Of a stretch of DNA of 64,000 nucleotides, positions 1 to 8,499 are shown piece after piece. A program made the translations under genes and the position numbers. Position 1 is the stretch's first letter. Each line of letters begins with the position of its first letter. The stretch comes from Gammaproteobacteria bacterium. Lineage in GTDB: Bacteria; Pseudomonadota; Gammaproteobacteria; HK1. The DNA is taken from positions 124,001-188,000 of the forward strand of contig JAJEAD010000076.1 in assembly GCA_022824305.1 (NCBI GenBank), read 5' to 3'. The notes below the pieces were generated by a model. That model made no database searches. It saw nothing but the letters and a program-made list of their open reading frames with translations, and was not told the DNA's origin.

Positions 1-1
1 G

Positions 2-1102
2 GCGGTGGGACGCGGCAACACCTGCGAGCTGGGACTCTCCGGTCAGACCGACCCGATCGTCTACGGGGCGGCGCGCAACCCCTGGGACCCCTCGCTGGCG
101 CCGGGGGCCTCGAGCGGGGGCTCGGCCGCGGCGGTGGCCGCCGGGGTGGTGCCGCTCGCCCACGGCAACGACGGCGGGGGCTCCATCCGCATGCCCGCTG
201 CCTATTGCGGGCTGGTCGGCCTCAAGCCGTCGCGCGGGCGCAACCCCCTCGGTCCGCCCACCTTCGGCGACGGCGCGCACCCGGTGGTCGCGCACCACGT
301 GATGTCGCGGAGCGTGCGCGACAACGCGGCCGCGCTGGACGTCTCCTCGGGGCCGGCGGGCGGAGACTTCGTGCCTCTGGCCCGAGCGCAGTGCCCCTTC
401 CTCGAGGAGGTCTCCCGCGAGCCCGCGGGCTTGCGCATCGCCCTGTGCACCCGCATCAACGGGGCGAGCGAGCCCGATCCCACCTGCGTGGCGGCGGTGC
501 GCTCGGCCGCCGCTCTGTGCGAGAGCCTCGGGCACGAGGTCGAAGAGGCCACGCCCGATGTGGGGTACCAGGACATCATCGATGTGTGCATGGACTTCTA
601 CGCCCTGTCCGTGGTGTCGTCGGTCGAGGCGATGGCCCGGGCCGCCGGCCGGCGCCCCGGGCCCGACACCCTCGAGGCGCCCTCGCTCTCGACCTACGAG
701 ATGGGCCGGCGCATGAGCGGATCGCGCATCGTCCGGCGCATGGAGCAGCTCGCGTCCATCAGCCGGGTGATGGGGGATTTCATGCGCCGCTTCGACGTGG
801 TGATCACGCCCGCCACCTCCATGATGCCGCCCGAGGTCGGCCGTTACAGCGCGAGTCACTACGAGGCCGGCGATCTCTCCTACTGGGCCGAGGAGGGAGA
901 GACCTACACCTTTCTGCCCCTCTTCAGCGTCAGTGGACAGCCCGCGATGTCATTGCCGCTCCACTGGAGCGAAGCGGGCTTGCCGGTGGGAGTCCAGATC
1001 GCGGGCGCGATCGGGGACGAAGCCGTCCTCTATCGGCTGGCCGGCCAGCTCGAGCGCGCGGCCCCGTGGAGCGAGCGGCGGCCAGGGGTGTTCGCGGGAT
1101 AG
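2..1102 (+). CDS. Amidase signature family hydrolase (5' end outside window)
   Basis: Hydrolyses a C-N amide bond; the substrate cannot be told. About 366 residues are visible and the reading frame is open to the left edge, so the true start lies upstream. The amidase signature is clear: a [14 protein letters not shown] glycine/serine stretch carries the cis-serine of the Ser-cisSer-Lys triad, followed by [13 protein letters not shown] with the nucleophilic serine, then [13 protein letters not shown]-terminal [10 protein letters not shown] segment is also typical of the family. The gene ends 166 bp before a PotABC-type transporter on the same strand, so it may process what that transporter imports. 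Glutamyl-tRNA amidotransferase subunit A belongs to the same superfamily, but no gatB or gatC lies alongside. Family assignment is firm, substrate unknown. Confidence 0.9.
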   Translation, partial: AVGRGNTCELGLSGQTDPIVYGAARNPWDPSLAPGASSGGSAAAVAAGVVPLAHGNDGGGSIRMPAAYCGLVGLKPSRGRNPLGPPTFGDGAHPVVAHHVMSRSVRDNAAALDVSSGPAGGDFVPLARAQCPFLEEVSREPAGLRIALCTRINGASEPDPTCVAAVRSAAALCESLGHEVEEATPDVGYQDIIDVCMDFYALSVVSSVEAMARAAGRRPGPDTLEAPSLSTYEMGRRMSGSRIVRRMEQLASISRVMGDFMRRFDVVITPATSMMPPEVGRYSASHYEAGDLSYWAEEGETYTFLPLFSVSGQPAMSLPLHWSEAGLPVGVQIAGAIGDEAVLYRLAGQLERAAPWSERRPGVFAG

Positions 1103-1115
1103 GTTTACCCTCGGT

Positions 1116-1139
1116 CCGGCTCCCGGGGCCGGGAGCCGG
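1116..1139 (+). terminator. Strong GC hairpin after the amidase gene
   Basis: An 11-bp perfect inverted repeat (CCGGCTCCCGG at 1116-1126, CCGGGAGCCGG at 1129-1139) begins 14 bp after the amidase stop. It is followed by a pyrimidine-rich stretch but not a real T-run. It could be a terminator or attenuator separating the amidase from the transporter operon; this is inferred from shape and position only. Confidence 0.5.
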
Positions 1140-1268
1140 CCTCGCTTCACGCCTTTCTCGGTCCGCCCGCCGGCCATGGCGCCCTGCCGTCGCGGCTATC
1201 TTCCCGCGGGTGGGCCTTCCCCCGGCGCAAGTGGCGTGCGGGTGCGGGGCAATGTAGGCTCGCTCGCC

Positions 1269-2363
1269 ATGGAACCCGTCGTGCGACTGAACCGCGTGAG
1301 CAAGCGCTTTCGGGAGCTGGAAGCGGTCAGGGAGCTGACGCTGGAGGTCGAAGAGGGCGAGTTTCTCACCCTGCTCGGACCTTCGGGCTGCGGAAAGACC
1401 ACCACGCTGAGGCTGATCAGCGGCTTCGAGGTGCCGGACGAGGGCGAGGTCGTCATCGAGGGGCAGGTGGTGGACGCGCTTCCCCCCTTCCGCCGCAACG
1501 TCAACACGGTGTTTCAGAGCTACGCGCTCTTTCCCCACCTGACCGTATTCGACAACGTCGCCTACAGCCTGTCGATCAGGCGGCGTCCCCGGGGCGAGAT
1601 CCGCTCCCGGGTGTCCGACATGCTCGAGCGCGTGGGACTGGCGGACAAGGCCCGCAACATGCCCTCCGAGCTCTCCGGCGGGCAGATGCAGCGCGTGGCG
1701 CTCGCCCGCGCCCTCATCAACGAGCCCCGGCTGCTGCTGCTCGACGAGCCCCTGGGGGCGCTGGACGCCAAGCTCCGGCGCGCCATGCAGCTCGAGCTCA
1801 AGCACATGCAGGCGAACCTCGGCATCTCCTTCATCTACGTCACGCACGACCAGGAGGAAGCCCTGGTCATGAGCGACCGCGTCGCGGTCATGGACTCGGG
1901 AAGGCTCCAGCAGCTCGGCACCCCGGCCGAGATCTTCGAGCGCCCCGCCAACCCCTTCGTCGCCGAGTTCCTGGGCACCGCCAACTTCCTCGAGGGAGAG
2001 ATCGAGGCGGCCGGCGCCGGTCGCTGCCGGATAGGCATCGCCGACGGAATCACCATCGAAGCCGAGGAGACGCCTTCGCTCGTCACCGGTGACCAGGTCC
2101 TGGCCACGGTGCGCCCCCAGAAGATCCGCCTGAGCCTCGATGATCCGGGCGCGCCGGGCGCGGCGAACACCTTTCCCGCCACGTTGAAGGAAGTGATCTT
2201 CGAGGGCGTGCTGGTGAGGCTGCTCCTCGAGAGCGCGGGCGGGATCGGCCTCGAGGCGCAAGGCCTGCCCGACGCCCTGCCCTTCGCCTACCAGGAGCTC
2301 GTGCCGGGCCAGCGGATGAGCGTTCACCTGCCCCCGGAAGCGGTCCTGGTCTACCCGCGATGA
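1269..2363 (+). CDS. ABC transporter ATP-binding protein, PotA-like (spermidine/putrescine family)
   Basis: Cytoplasmic ATPase of a polyamine/Fe/thiamine-type (PAAT-unrelated, Pot-type) importer; 364 residues. Walker A GPSGCGKTT is at residues 37-45, the LSGGQ signature near 135, and Walker B LLLLDEP near 155-161, followed by the H-loop in VTHDQEEAL. The last ~120 residues look like the TOBE regulatory domain. The frame is open further upstream, but the ATG at 1269 gives the usual N-terminus (MEPVVRLNRVSKRF); the upstream extension is GC-rich read-through. Its stop overlaps the start of the next gene (ATGA at 2360-2363), so the three transporter genes are translationally coupled. Polyamine specificity is an inference from family; related systems import other cationic or organic solutes. 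Confidence 0.93.
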   Translation: MEPVVRLNRVSKRFRELEAVRELTLEVEEGEFLTLLGPSGCGKTTTLRLISGFEVPDEGEVVIEGQVVDALPPFRRNVNTVFQSYALFPHLTVFDNVAYSLSIRRRPRGEIRSRVSDMLERVGLADKARNMPSELSGGQMQRVALARALINEPRLLLLDEPLGALDAKLRRAMQLELKHMQANLGISFIYVTHDQEEALVMSDRVAVMDSGRLQQLGTPAEIFERPANPFVAEFLGTANFLEGEIEAAGAGRCRIGIADGITIEAEETPSLVTGDQVLATVRPQKIRLSLDDPGAPGAANTFPATLKEVIFEGVLVRLLLESAGGIGLEAQGLPDALPFAYQELVPGQRMSVHLPPEAVLVYPR

Positions 2364-3262
2364 CGTCGGAGGCCGCCGTGTCGGGGGGCAGCGCGGCGAA
2401 GGCGCTCCGCCGCAAGCGGCTGGCGCTCTTCCTGCTCTGCTTCGGCCCGCCCTTCCTCTACCTGATCTGCTTCATGATCCTGCCCTACGGCAACGTGTTC
2501 CAGTACAGCTTCTGGAAGAAGGAGCTCTACACGGTGGCGGCCGAGTTCAACTGGGAGAACTACGCCCGGGTCTGGACCAACCCGCTCTACCGCACGGTTC
2601 TGTTCAACTCGCTCGAGGTGGCGGCGATCGTCACCGTGTGCGCCAACCTGGTCGGCTATCCGCTCGCCTACTTCCTCGCCTTCGTCGCGCGCAAGCACCG
2701 CACCCTGCTCTACTTCCTGGTGATCGCGCCCCTGTGGACCAGCTTTCTGCTGCGGGTCTTCGTCTGGAAGCTGATCCTCGGAGTCGACGGCATCATCAAC
2801 GGGGTGCTGATCTACATCGGCCTCATCGACGAGCCGATGTCGATCATCATCTACAACCGCTTCTCGGTGTGCCTGACCCTGGTCTACATCTTCATTCCCT
2901 TCGTGGCGCTGCCCGTCTACGCCGCCCTCGAGAAGATCCCGCGCGAGTACGTGGAAGCGAGCATGGATCTCGGAGCCGGCCGCTGGCGCACCTTCGTGCG
3001 CGTCATCCTGCCGCTGAGCATACCGGGGGTAATCGCCGGCTCGATCTTCACCTTCTGCCTGAGCTTCGGCGACTTCGTCACCCCCACGTTGCTGGGCGGA
3101 CCGAGCGGCATCATGATCGGGAACATCATCATCGGACAGTTCGGCGCGGCCTTCGACTGGCCCTTCGGGAGCGCGCTCGCGGTGGTCATCCTGCTGGTGG
3201 TGCTGGCGATGATCGCGCTGGCCGCGGCCGCCGAGCCGCGCGCCAAGGCCCGGATAGCGTGA
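2360..3262 (+). CDS. ABC transporter permease, PotB-like
   Basis: First inner-membrane permease of the Pot-type importer; 300 residues with about six hydrophobic segments. The cytoplasmic EAA loop, which docks on the ATPase, is visible as EYVEASMDLGAGRWRTF around residues 195-210, followed by LPLSIPG. The start ATG overlaps the stop of the ATPase gene by four bases. The next permease follows after a short gap containing a good ribosome binding site. Length and order (A-B-C) match spermidine/putrescine operons. Confidence 0.92.
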   Translation: MTSEAAVSGGSAAKALRRKRLALFLLCFGPPFLYLICFMILPYGNVFQYSFWKKELYTVAAEFNWENYARVWTNPLYRTVLFNSLEVAAIVTVCANLVGYPLAYFLAFVARKHRTLLYFLVIAPLWTSFLLRVFVWKLILGVDGIINGVLIYIGLIDEPMSIIIYNRFSVCLTLVYIFIPFVALPVYAALEKIPREYVEASMDLGAGRWRTFVRVILPLSIPGVIAGSIFTFCLSFGDFVTPTLLGGPSGIMIGNIIIGQFGAAFDWPFGSALAVVILLVVLAMIALAAAAEPRAKARIA

Positions 3263-3275
3263 AGGGAGGGTGGCG

Positions 3276-4073
3276 ATGAGAAGGGCCGCTTACCGCAGCT
3301 CCCGCCTCGGAGAGCGCGCGCTCACCGCGTTCGCGCTGCTCACCTTCGCGTTCCTCTACGCCCCCATTGCGGTGCTGATCGTCTTCTCCTTCAACGATTC
3401 GCCGATCCTGGTGTTTCCCTTGAGCAACCTGTCCTTCAAGTGGTACGGAGAGCTCTTCAGCGACGGAGACCTGCTGCGCTCGGTGGCCAATTCCTTCCTG
3501 GTGGCGGGCGGTGTGGTGCCTCTCACCCTGCTGCTGGGTGTGCCGCTCGCCTTCGCGCTCGATCGTTTCTCGTTCGTCGGCAAGGCCCTGTTCGAGCGGG
3601 TCATGCTGGTACCCCTGATCGTCCCGGGACTGATCACCGGGCTCGCGCTCCTGCTGGTGTTCACCCAGACCGGCTTTCGCCTCTCTCTCGTCTCCATCAT
3701 GATCGGGCACTCGATCTTCGTGCTGCCGATCGTGGTGATTCAGGTCTACGCGCGCCTGCGCCGATTCGACCGCAGCATGGAGGAGGCGAGCCTGGATCTC
3801 GGCGCCACCCGGGTGCAGACCTTCTGGCGCATTACCCTGCCCAACATCAAGACCGCGATCCTGGGGAGCGCCCTGCTGGGACTGACCCTTTCCTTCGACG
3901 AAGTGGCGATCGCGTTCTTCCTCACCGCTAATGACAACACCCTGCCGATGCACATCTGGTCCATGCTGCGACACGGCATCACCCCGCAGATCAACGCGAT
4001 CGGCACCATCACCATCGTCGTGTCCATCCTGCTCATCGTCGTGAGCCTGCGCCTGCTCGAGACGAAGAAGTAG
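3276..4073 (+). CDS. ABC transporter permease, PotC-like
   Basis: Second permease subunit; 265 residues from ATG 3276. An in-frame GTG at 3270 overlaps the ribosome binding site GGAGGG (3265-3270), so ATG 3276 with 5-nt spacing is preferred. Six hydrophobic segments are visible, and the EAA loop reads MEEASLDLGATRVQTF around residues 168-185, followed by LPNIKTAI. It closes the potABC-like operon. The binding protein expected to accompany it lies just downstream but on the opposite strand, so it must have its own promoter. Confidence 0.92.
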   Translation: MRRAAYRSSRLGERALTAFALLTFAFLYAPIAVLIVFSFNDSPILVFPLSNLSFKWYGELFSDGDLLRSVANSFLVAGGVVPLTLLLGVPLAFALDRFSFVGKALFERVMLVPLIVPGLITGLALLLVFTQTGFRLSLVSIMIGHSIFVLPIVVIQVYARLRRFDRSMEEASLDLGATRVQTFWRITLPNIKTAILGSALLGLTLSFDEVAIAFFLTANDNTLPMHIWSMLRHGITPQINAIGTITIVVSILLIVVSLRLLETKK

Positions 4074-4083
4074 CGCACCTCCC

Positions 4084-4101
4084 CGCGCCGGGAGAGGCGC
4101 G
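4084..4101. terminator. Short hairpin between convergent potC-like and potD-like genes
   Basis: CGCGCC (4084-4089) pairs with GGCGCG (4096-4101) across a 6-nt loop, 10 bp after the permease stop and about 30 bp before the end of the convergent binding-protein gene. It could serve both genes. There is no T-tract, so the call rests on position and symmetry. Confidence 0.35.
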
Positions 4102-4132
4102 CTCGGGACCGGGGGTCAGCCGGCGCGATGGA

Positions 4133-5194
4133 TCAAGGGCAGGCCTTGATCTCGTTCCAGACCTCGATGTACTTCTCGCGCCGGGGAATCTCGTCCCAGA
4201 TCTTCATGGTGGTCAGGAGCTGCGGACCCTCGTCCATGTAGAGCTTCTCCCACACCTCCGGATCCATGTGCTCCTTCGCACCCGGATTGCTGACCGAGTA
4301 GCCCAGGTGCTCGGCCGCCATCGCCAGAATCCGGGCATCGAGCAGGAAGTTGATGAACTTGTGGGCCAGCTCGCGGTTCTGCGCGCCCTTCACCACGAAG
4401 TTGGTATCGATCCACCCGATGGGAGGCTCGGGGACGAACTCCCGAATGTTGTGGCCCTGACTCTGCAGCTCCACGGTGACGTAGTTGTAGGAGTTGCTGG
4501 CCACGATCTCGCCGCTCGCGAACATCCCGATCGCCTCTCCCGGGGTCGACCAGTACTTGCGCACCAGCTTCTTCTGCTCGCACATCCTGTCCTTGACCAT
4601 CGCGAGCTGCTCATCGGTGAGATCCCAGATGTTGTCGAAGCCCATCCAGTTCGCCACGTCGCCGAGGGTCGAGGTGTCGTCCCACATCGAGATCTTGCCC
4701 TCGTGCTGCGGGTCGAAGAGGATTCCGAAGTCGTTGCCCTCCGGATAGACGTCCGCGTTCACGGTGACCGGATTGGTGCCCCACATCCAGGGTGCGCCAT
4801 AGACCGCTCCGTCCGGGCCCCGCATAAGCTCGAGATCCTGGAAGTCCGCGAACATCTCCTTGAAGTTCGGAACCATGTCGAGGTCCAGGGGCTCGATGAA
4901 GCCCGCCTTGATCGAGGGCTGCACCAACGAGCTCACGATGGTGACGACGTCGTAGTACTCGCCGCCGCCCGCCGCGAGCTTGGCCATGTACTCGTCGTTC
5001 GATCCCACGTAGGTGCCCGTCACCACGACGTCGTGCTCTTCCTCGAATATCTTGACCCACGACTCGTGAACGTAGTCGGCCCAACCGAGATAGCGCAGCT
5101 CCCCGGCCGCCAGGGCACCCGGTCCGGCGACACCCGAGAATGCGGCAAGGACCACGATGCCGACGCACTTGCTGAACAGATTTCGACCGCTCAT
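4133..5194 (-). CDS. Periplasmic extracellular solute-binding protein, PotD-like
   Basis: Captures the ligand for the adjacent PotABC-type importer; 353 residues. The N-terminus has a Sec signal peptide: short basic start, hydrophobic VGIVVLAAFSGVAG, cleavage expected near the Ala-rich stretch before ELRYLGW at about residue 30. The mature part has the GWADYV start and Pot/Fut-type periplasmic fold features (GSNDEYMAKLAAGGGEYYDVV, then GTNPVTVN). It is convergent with potABC rather than in the operon, and divergent from the aminotransferase gene. The 284-bp region upstream must hold both promoters. Specificity for polyamine versus another organic cation or acid cannot be read from the sequence. 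Confidence 0.9.
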   Translation of the reverse strand: MSGRNLFSKCVGIVVLAAFSGVAGPGALAAGELRYLGWADYVHESWVKIFEEEHDVVVTGTYVGSNDEYMAKLAAGGGEYYDVVTIVSSLVQPSIKAGFIEPLDLDMVPNFKEMFADFQDLELMRGPDGAVYGAPWMWGTNPVTVNADVYPEGNDFGILFDPQHEGKISMWDDTSTLGDVANWMGFDNIWDLTDEQLAMVKDRMCEQKKLVRKYWSTPGEAIGMFASGEIVASNSYNYVTVELQSQGHNIREFVPEPPIGWIDTNFVVKGAQNRELAHKFINFLLDARILAMAAEHLGYSVSNPGAKEHMDPEVWEKLYMDEGPQLLTTMKIWDEIPRREKYIEVWNEIKACP

Positions 5195-5478
5195 CTCTAC
5201 TCCCCCTTCGTGTCAGGAAACTCGTGCATTCAACCAGTCGCTCGTCCCTTCGCTTGCCATCATCTTATTGACGCGCCCGGGGCATGTCACCAGCGCTTCC
5301 CGCCACCGACGAACGATGGGATCGGCGACGCGGGCGCTACCACGGGACCATGCAAGGCGGAACGGGGCACGTTCCGGCGCTAACATAAGGCCCGGCCGGG
5401 GAGCGCGCGTACCGTGTCCCGCGCCCTGGTGCACATGACCGGCGCCCGCAGCGGGCGCGCCCACGGGGAGTGAGCCAA

Positions 5479-6798
5479 ATGCCGGAATCCGCCGCCGAGA
5501 TCTGGGAGCGCCAGAAGCAGAGCATCGCGGGCGGGGTGATGTCGCTCAACCGCGCCATCGATCCCATGCGCGTATTCGTGCGGGCCAGGGGCGCGTTCCT
5601 CTGGGACCACGAGGGCAATCGCTACATCGACTACCACGCCGCCTTCGCGCCCTACCTGCTCGGACACGGTGACGAAGAGGTCGACAACGCGGTGATCGAG
5701 TGCGTGAAGAGCGGCGCCTCCCTCATCGGGGCCGGCACCACGCCCTGGGAAGGCGAGGTGGCGGAAATGCTGGTCGAGTGCGTGCCGGGCCTGGAGCGCG
5801 TACAGCTCACCAACAGCGGATCGGAGGCCGTCGTCTACGCCCTTCGCCTCGCCCGCGCGGCGACCGGACGCGAGAACGTCCTCATCATGCAGGGCGGATA
5901 CAACGGGTGGATGGACTACGTGTCCTACAACCTCATGGACCCTGCGAGCGTGCTCGAGGACCACGAGGCGGGCGAGCGGTATCCCCTGCGCCCCATCACC
6001 GCCGGCATTCCGAAGGTGGTCGAGCAGACGGTGCGGGTGGTGGAGTACAACGACGTCGAAGCGGCGGAACGGGTGCTCGCGGAGCGCGACGTCGCCGCCC
6101 TCATCCTCGAGCCCATCCTCCAGAACATCGGCGTGGTCAAGCCCGATCCCGGCTACCTGGAAAGTCTTCGGGAACTCTGCGACCGTTACGGGACGGTGCT
6201 CGTGTTCGACGAGGTGAAGACCGGATTTCGCCATGCCCTGGGCGGCTACCAGTCAGTTGCGGGCGTCATCCCCGATCTCTGCGTGTTCGGAAAGGCGGTG
6301 GCCAACGGCTACCCGGTCGGCGTGGTCGGTGGCCGGGAGTCGGTCATGGCCCACTGCGCCCACCCCGATCCCGCCCGTCGGGTGGTCGTCGCCGGCACCT
6401 ACAACGCCCACCCCTTCACGGTGGCCGCGACGAAGGCGACGCTCGCCAAGCTGATGAGCCGCGAAGAGGAGATCTACGGAGAGCTCGAGCGCCTGGGAGC
6501 GCGCATGGAAGCGGGCCTGAACGCCCTGTTCGGGAAGCGCAACTATCCCGCGACCGTCGTGCGGCAGGGATCGGCCTTCGTGGTCTATTTCATGGACCGG
6601 GCGCCGAGGAACTGGCGCGAGATCGCCATGGACAACGACGCGGACAAGGACCTGGCCTACCGCAAGGCGCTCATCGATGCGGGTGTCTTCCACTTCCCGG
6701 TCACCACCAAGCAGGGCAGCATCTCCTTCGCCCACACCGACGAGGACATCGACCGCACCCTGGAGATCACCGACGAGGTGCTGAACCGGCTCGGTTGA
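5479..6798 (+). CDS. Class III PLP-dependent aminotransferase (glutamate-1-semialdehyde aminomutase-like)
   Basis: Transfers or shifts an amino group with pyridoxal phosphate; 439 residues from ATG 5479, which has GGGGAG eight bases upstream (an in-frame GTG at 5470 overlaps that site). The fold-type I core is clear: TNSGSEAV near residue 115 (phosphate contact), VFDEVKTGFR with the cofactor Asp near residue 245, and the Schiff-base Lys in VFGKAVANG at about residue 272. It resembles HemL-type proteins but lies in a transporter/amidase cluster, so a catabolic aminotransferase acting on an imported amine or amino acid is more likely than haem synthesis. It diverges from the binding-protein gene. 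Family sure, reaction not. Confidence 0.85.
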   Translation: MPESAAEIWERQKQSIAGGVMSLNRAIDPMRVFVRARGAFLWDHEGNRYIDYHAAFAPYLLGHGDEEVDNAVIECVKSGASLIGAGTTPWEGEVAEMLVECVPGLERVQLTNSGSEAVVYALRLARAATGRENVLIMQGGYNGWMDYVSYNLMDPASVLEDHEAGERYPLRPITAGIPKVVEQTVRVVEYNDVEAAERVLAERDVAALILEPILQNIGVVKPDPGYLESLRELCDRYGTVLVFDEVKTGFRHALGGYQSVAGVIPDLCVFGKAVANGYPVGVVGGRESVMAHCAHPDPARRVVVAGTYNAHPFTVAATKATLAKLMSREEEIYGELERLGARMEAGLNALFGKRNYPATVVRQGSAFVVYFMDRAPRNWREIAMDNDADKDLAYRKALIDAGVFHFPVTTKQGSISFAHTDEDIDRTLEITDEVLNRLG

Positions 6799-6841
6799 GG
6801 GCCGGCGGAGCCCTGCACGAATCCCGGCCCGGCGCGGGCCT

Positions 6842-6871
6842 CGCGCCCTCCTCCGCACGGTGGAGGGCGCG
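6842..6871. terminator. Hairpin between convergent genes
   Basis: CGCGCCCTCC (6842-6851) pairs perfectly with GGAGGGCGCG (6862-6871) around a 10-nt loop. It lies between the aminotransferase stop (6798) and the 3' end of the convergent unknown gene (6915), the right place for a shared terminator. No T-run follows on either side. Confidence 0.5.
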
Positions 6872-6914
6872 CTTCACTTGCGGCGGGTGGCGTCGCGCCG
6901 CCACCCCCCGTGGC

Positions 6915-8417
6915 CTAGATCGCGAGGTGCTCCCGAGCCTGCCGATACACGTCCTGATCGAACCCGTAGGTGCACCACGCCATTTTGGCGGCGGAGACGA
7001 GATGCGCGCGCCGGTAAGGCTCGCGGCTGCTTTCATACTCCTCTCTCGCCGCCTGCAGGTGCTTGAAGGCGTGCATCTCGCTCGAGTCGTCCCGGCACAC
7101 GAGCTCACCCATGAGCTGAAAGAAGGCGCCCGAATCGTGGCCCGCGTCGGCGTAGGCCTGCGCGAGCCCGAGAGTCCTCTTCACTTCTTCGCCGCAGTAG
7201 AGCTGCTCCACGCTCTTGGAGCGGTCCGGCGGAGTGCGCTCGGTGATGGAGCGCTCGATGGCATCCAGCAGGCTCTCGCGGTCGAGTGCCCCCGCCTCCC
7301 CACCGTCGAAACGCGGCGGCCAGCTCACCCGAGGCTCGCACAACCGGACTTCGGGACCGTTGGCCCAGCCGAGCAAGCCCAGGAGCTTGTTGCGCAGGCT
7401 CACTTCCGGCACATCGAGCAGGTAGCGGCGGGTATTGATGCCGGTGTGCAGGTGCACGTCGAAGGGATTGCCGTAGTCGGTGCGAAGGTGGAGCAGCGCC
7501 GCCCCGTAGGACATCGCCTCCGCGACGCCGGCGAGGGAGAGGCCCTCGGCGAGCGCCTCCGCCACCATTCCGGGGATCGCCGCGAAGGGCGTGCCGTCCG
7601 CGATGCGCTCTCCGAGCGCTCCCACCGCCGCGTCCTCGTCATCCCCGCTCCCGAGGCGGGTCACGCGCTCCAGCAGACGGTGCTCGTCGATGAGCGCCTC
7701 GAAACGCCAGTACTCCCTGTACGCCGCGAGATTGCTCTCGACGTACTCCGACGTGAAGCCGGATTCGAGATCCACGACCGCGCGCATGTTGGTGGAGAGA
7801 TAGCGCACCACCGGGCGCAGCACGACCGGCGCCCACTGCCAGCCGATGCAGTGCAGCGCTCGTATTGAGTGCACGGTATAGAGAAAGTAGTGGTCGTCCA
7901 TCCCGTTTCGCCGCAGCGCGGTCTCGAGCATCGCATCGAGGATGTCTCCCGGGCGGTGGGTCTCGTAGAGGCCGAGGAAGATGCGCTGCGCGAGCATCGG
8001 CTCGGAGCTCCGGATCGCTTGACGGAAGGCCTCGAGCTGCTCTTCCCGCGATCCCTTCGGAGAGTCCGCGGGCAGGCTCGGCATGATCATCGGGCCCATT
8101 TCGGGAGAATGGACGTGCCGGTTGGCGAGCGCGACGCTGTGCACCACCGGCATCTTCGCCCAGTCCCCCGTGAGCCAGGATCCGGCGTGGTGGACGGCAT
8201 GCACTCCGGACACCGGGTGCACCGGCCCTCCGTGGTGATCCGCCGGCAGTTCGGTCGACCGGCTCACCGCGAGCGCGCTCGCGGCAAGCAGTTCGTTGGC
8301 GACGCCGCCGGCATCGAGCCGGGAAATCGTCTCCTCCACGATGCTCGCCGGGGGCGTGCCCTCGACGAATCGAACCGTGGCCTCCATCGTACCGGGCAAC
8401 TCGACAGCTACTGCCAT
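6915..8417 (-). CDS. Conserved-looking hypothetical protein, about 500 residues, histidine-rich helical
   Basis: I do not recognise the family with certainty. From ATG 8417 (GGGAG seven bases upstream; a TTG 33 bases earlier is less likely) it encodes 500 residues with no signal peptide or membrane segment. The middle looks all-helical and carries clustered histidines (ADHHGGPVHPVSGVHAVHH near residue 60, ALANRHVHSPEMG near 95, HLHTGIN near 330), which suggests metal or haem binding, and a conserved-looking patch RNGMDDHYFLYTVHSIRALH. Questin-oxidase-like or other metal-dependent oxygenase folds are possible but unproven. It stands alone between the aminotransferase (convergent) and trpS (same strand, 82 bp upstream). 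The reading frame and codon use are those of a real core gene. Confidence 0.7.
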   Translation of the reverse strand: MAVAVELPGTMEATVRFVEGTPPASIVEETISRLDAGGVANELLAASALAVSRSTELPADHHGGPVHPVSGVHAVHHAGSWLTGDWAKMPVVHSVALANRHVHSPEMGPMIMPSLPADSPKGSREEQLEAFRQAIRSSEPMLAQRIFLGLYETHRPGDILDAMLETALRRNGMDDHYFLYTVHSIRALHCIGWQWAPVVLRPVVRYLSTNMRAVVDLESGFTSEYVESNLAAYREYWRFEALIDEHRLLERVTRLGSGDDEDAAVGALGERIADGTPFAAIPGMVAEALAEGLSLAGVAEAMSYGAALLHLRTDYGNPFDVHLHTGINTRRYLLDVPEVSLRNKLLGLLGWANGPEVRLCEPRVSWPPRFDGGEAGALDRESLLDAIERSITERTPPDRSKSVEQLYCGEEVKRTLGLAQAYADAGHDSGAFFQLMGELVCRDDSSEMHAFKHLQAAREEYESSREPYRRAHLVSAAKMAWCTYGFDQDVYRQAREHLAI

Positions 8418-8499
8418 CTCAGGACTCCCGCCGCGAAGAAACGTGCTCAATTGTGGGCAAGCGCGGCATGGTTGTGAAGCCCGGCCGCGGCCTCCCGCC

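Noticed and set aside
5195-5478. Riboswitch or leader upstream of the aminotransferase
   Set aside because: No conserved riboswitch pattern could be recognised in the divergent region; only ordinary promoter space is assumed.
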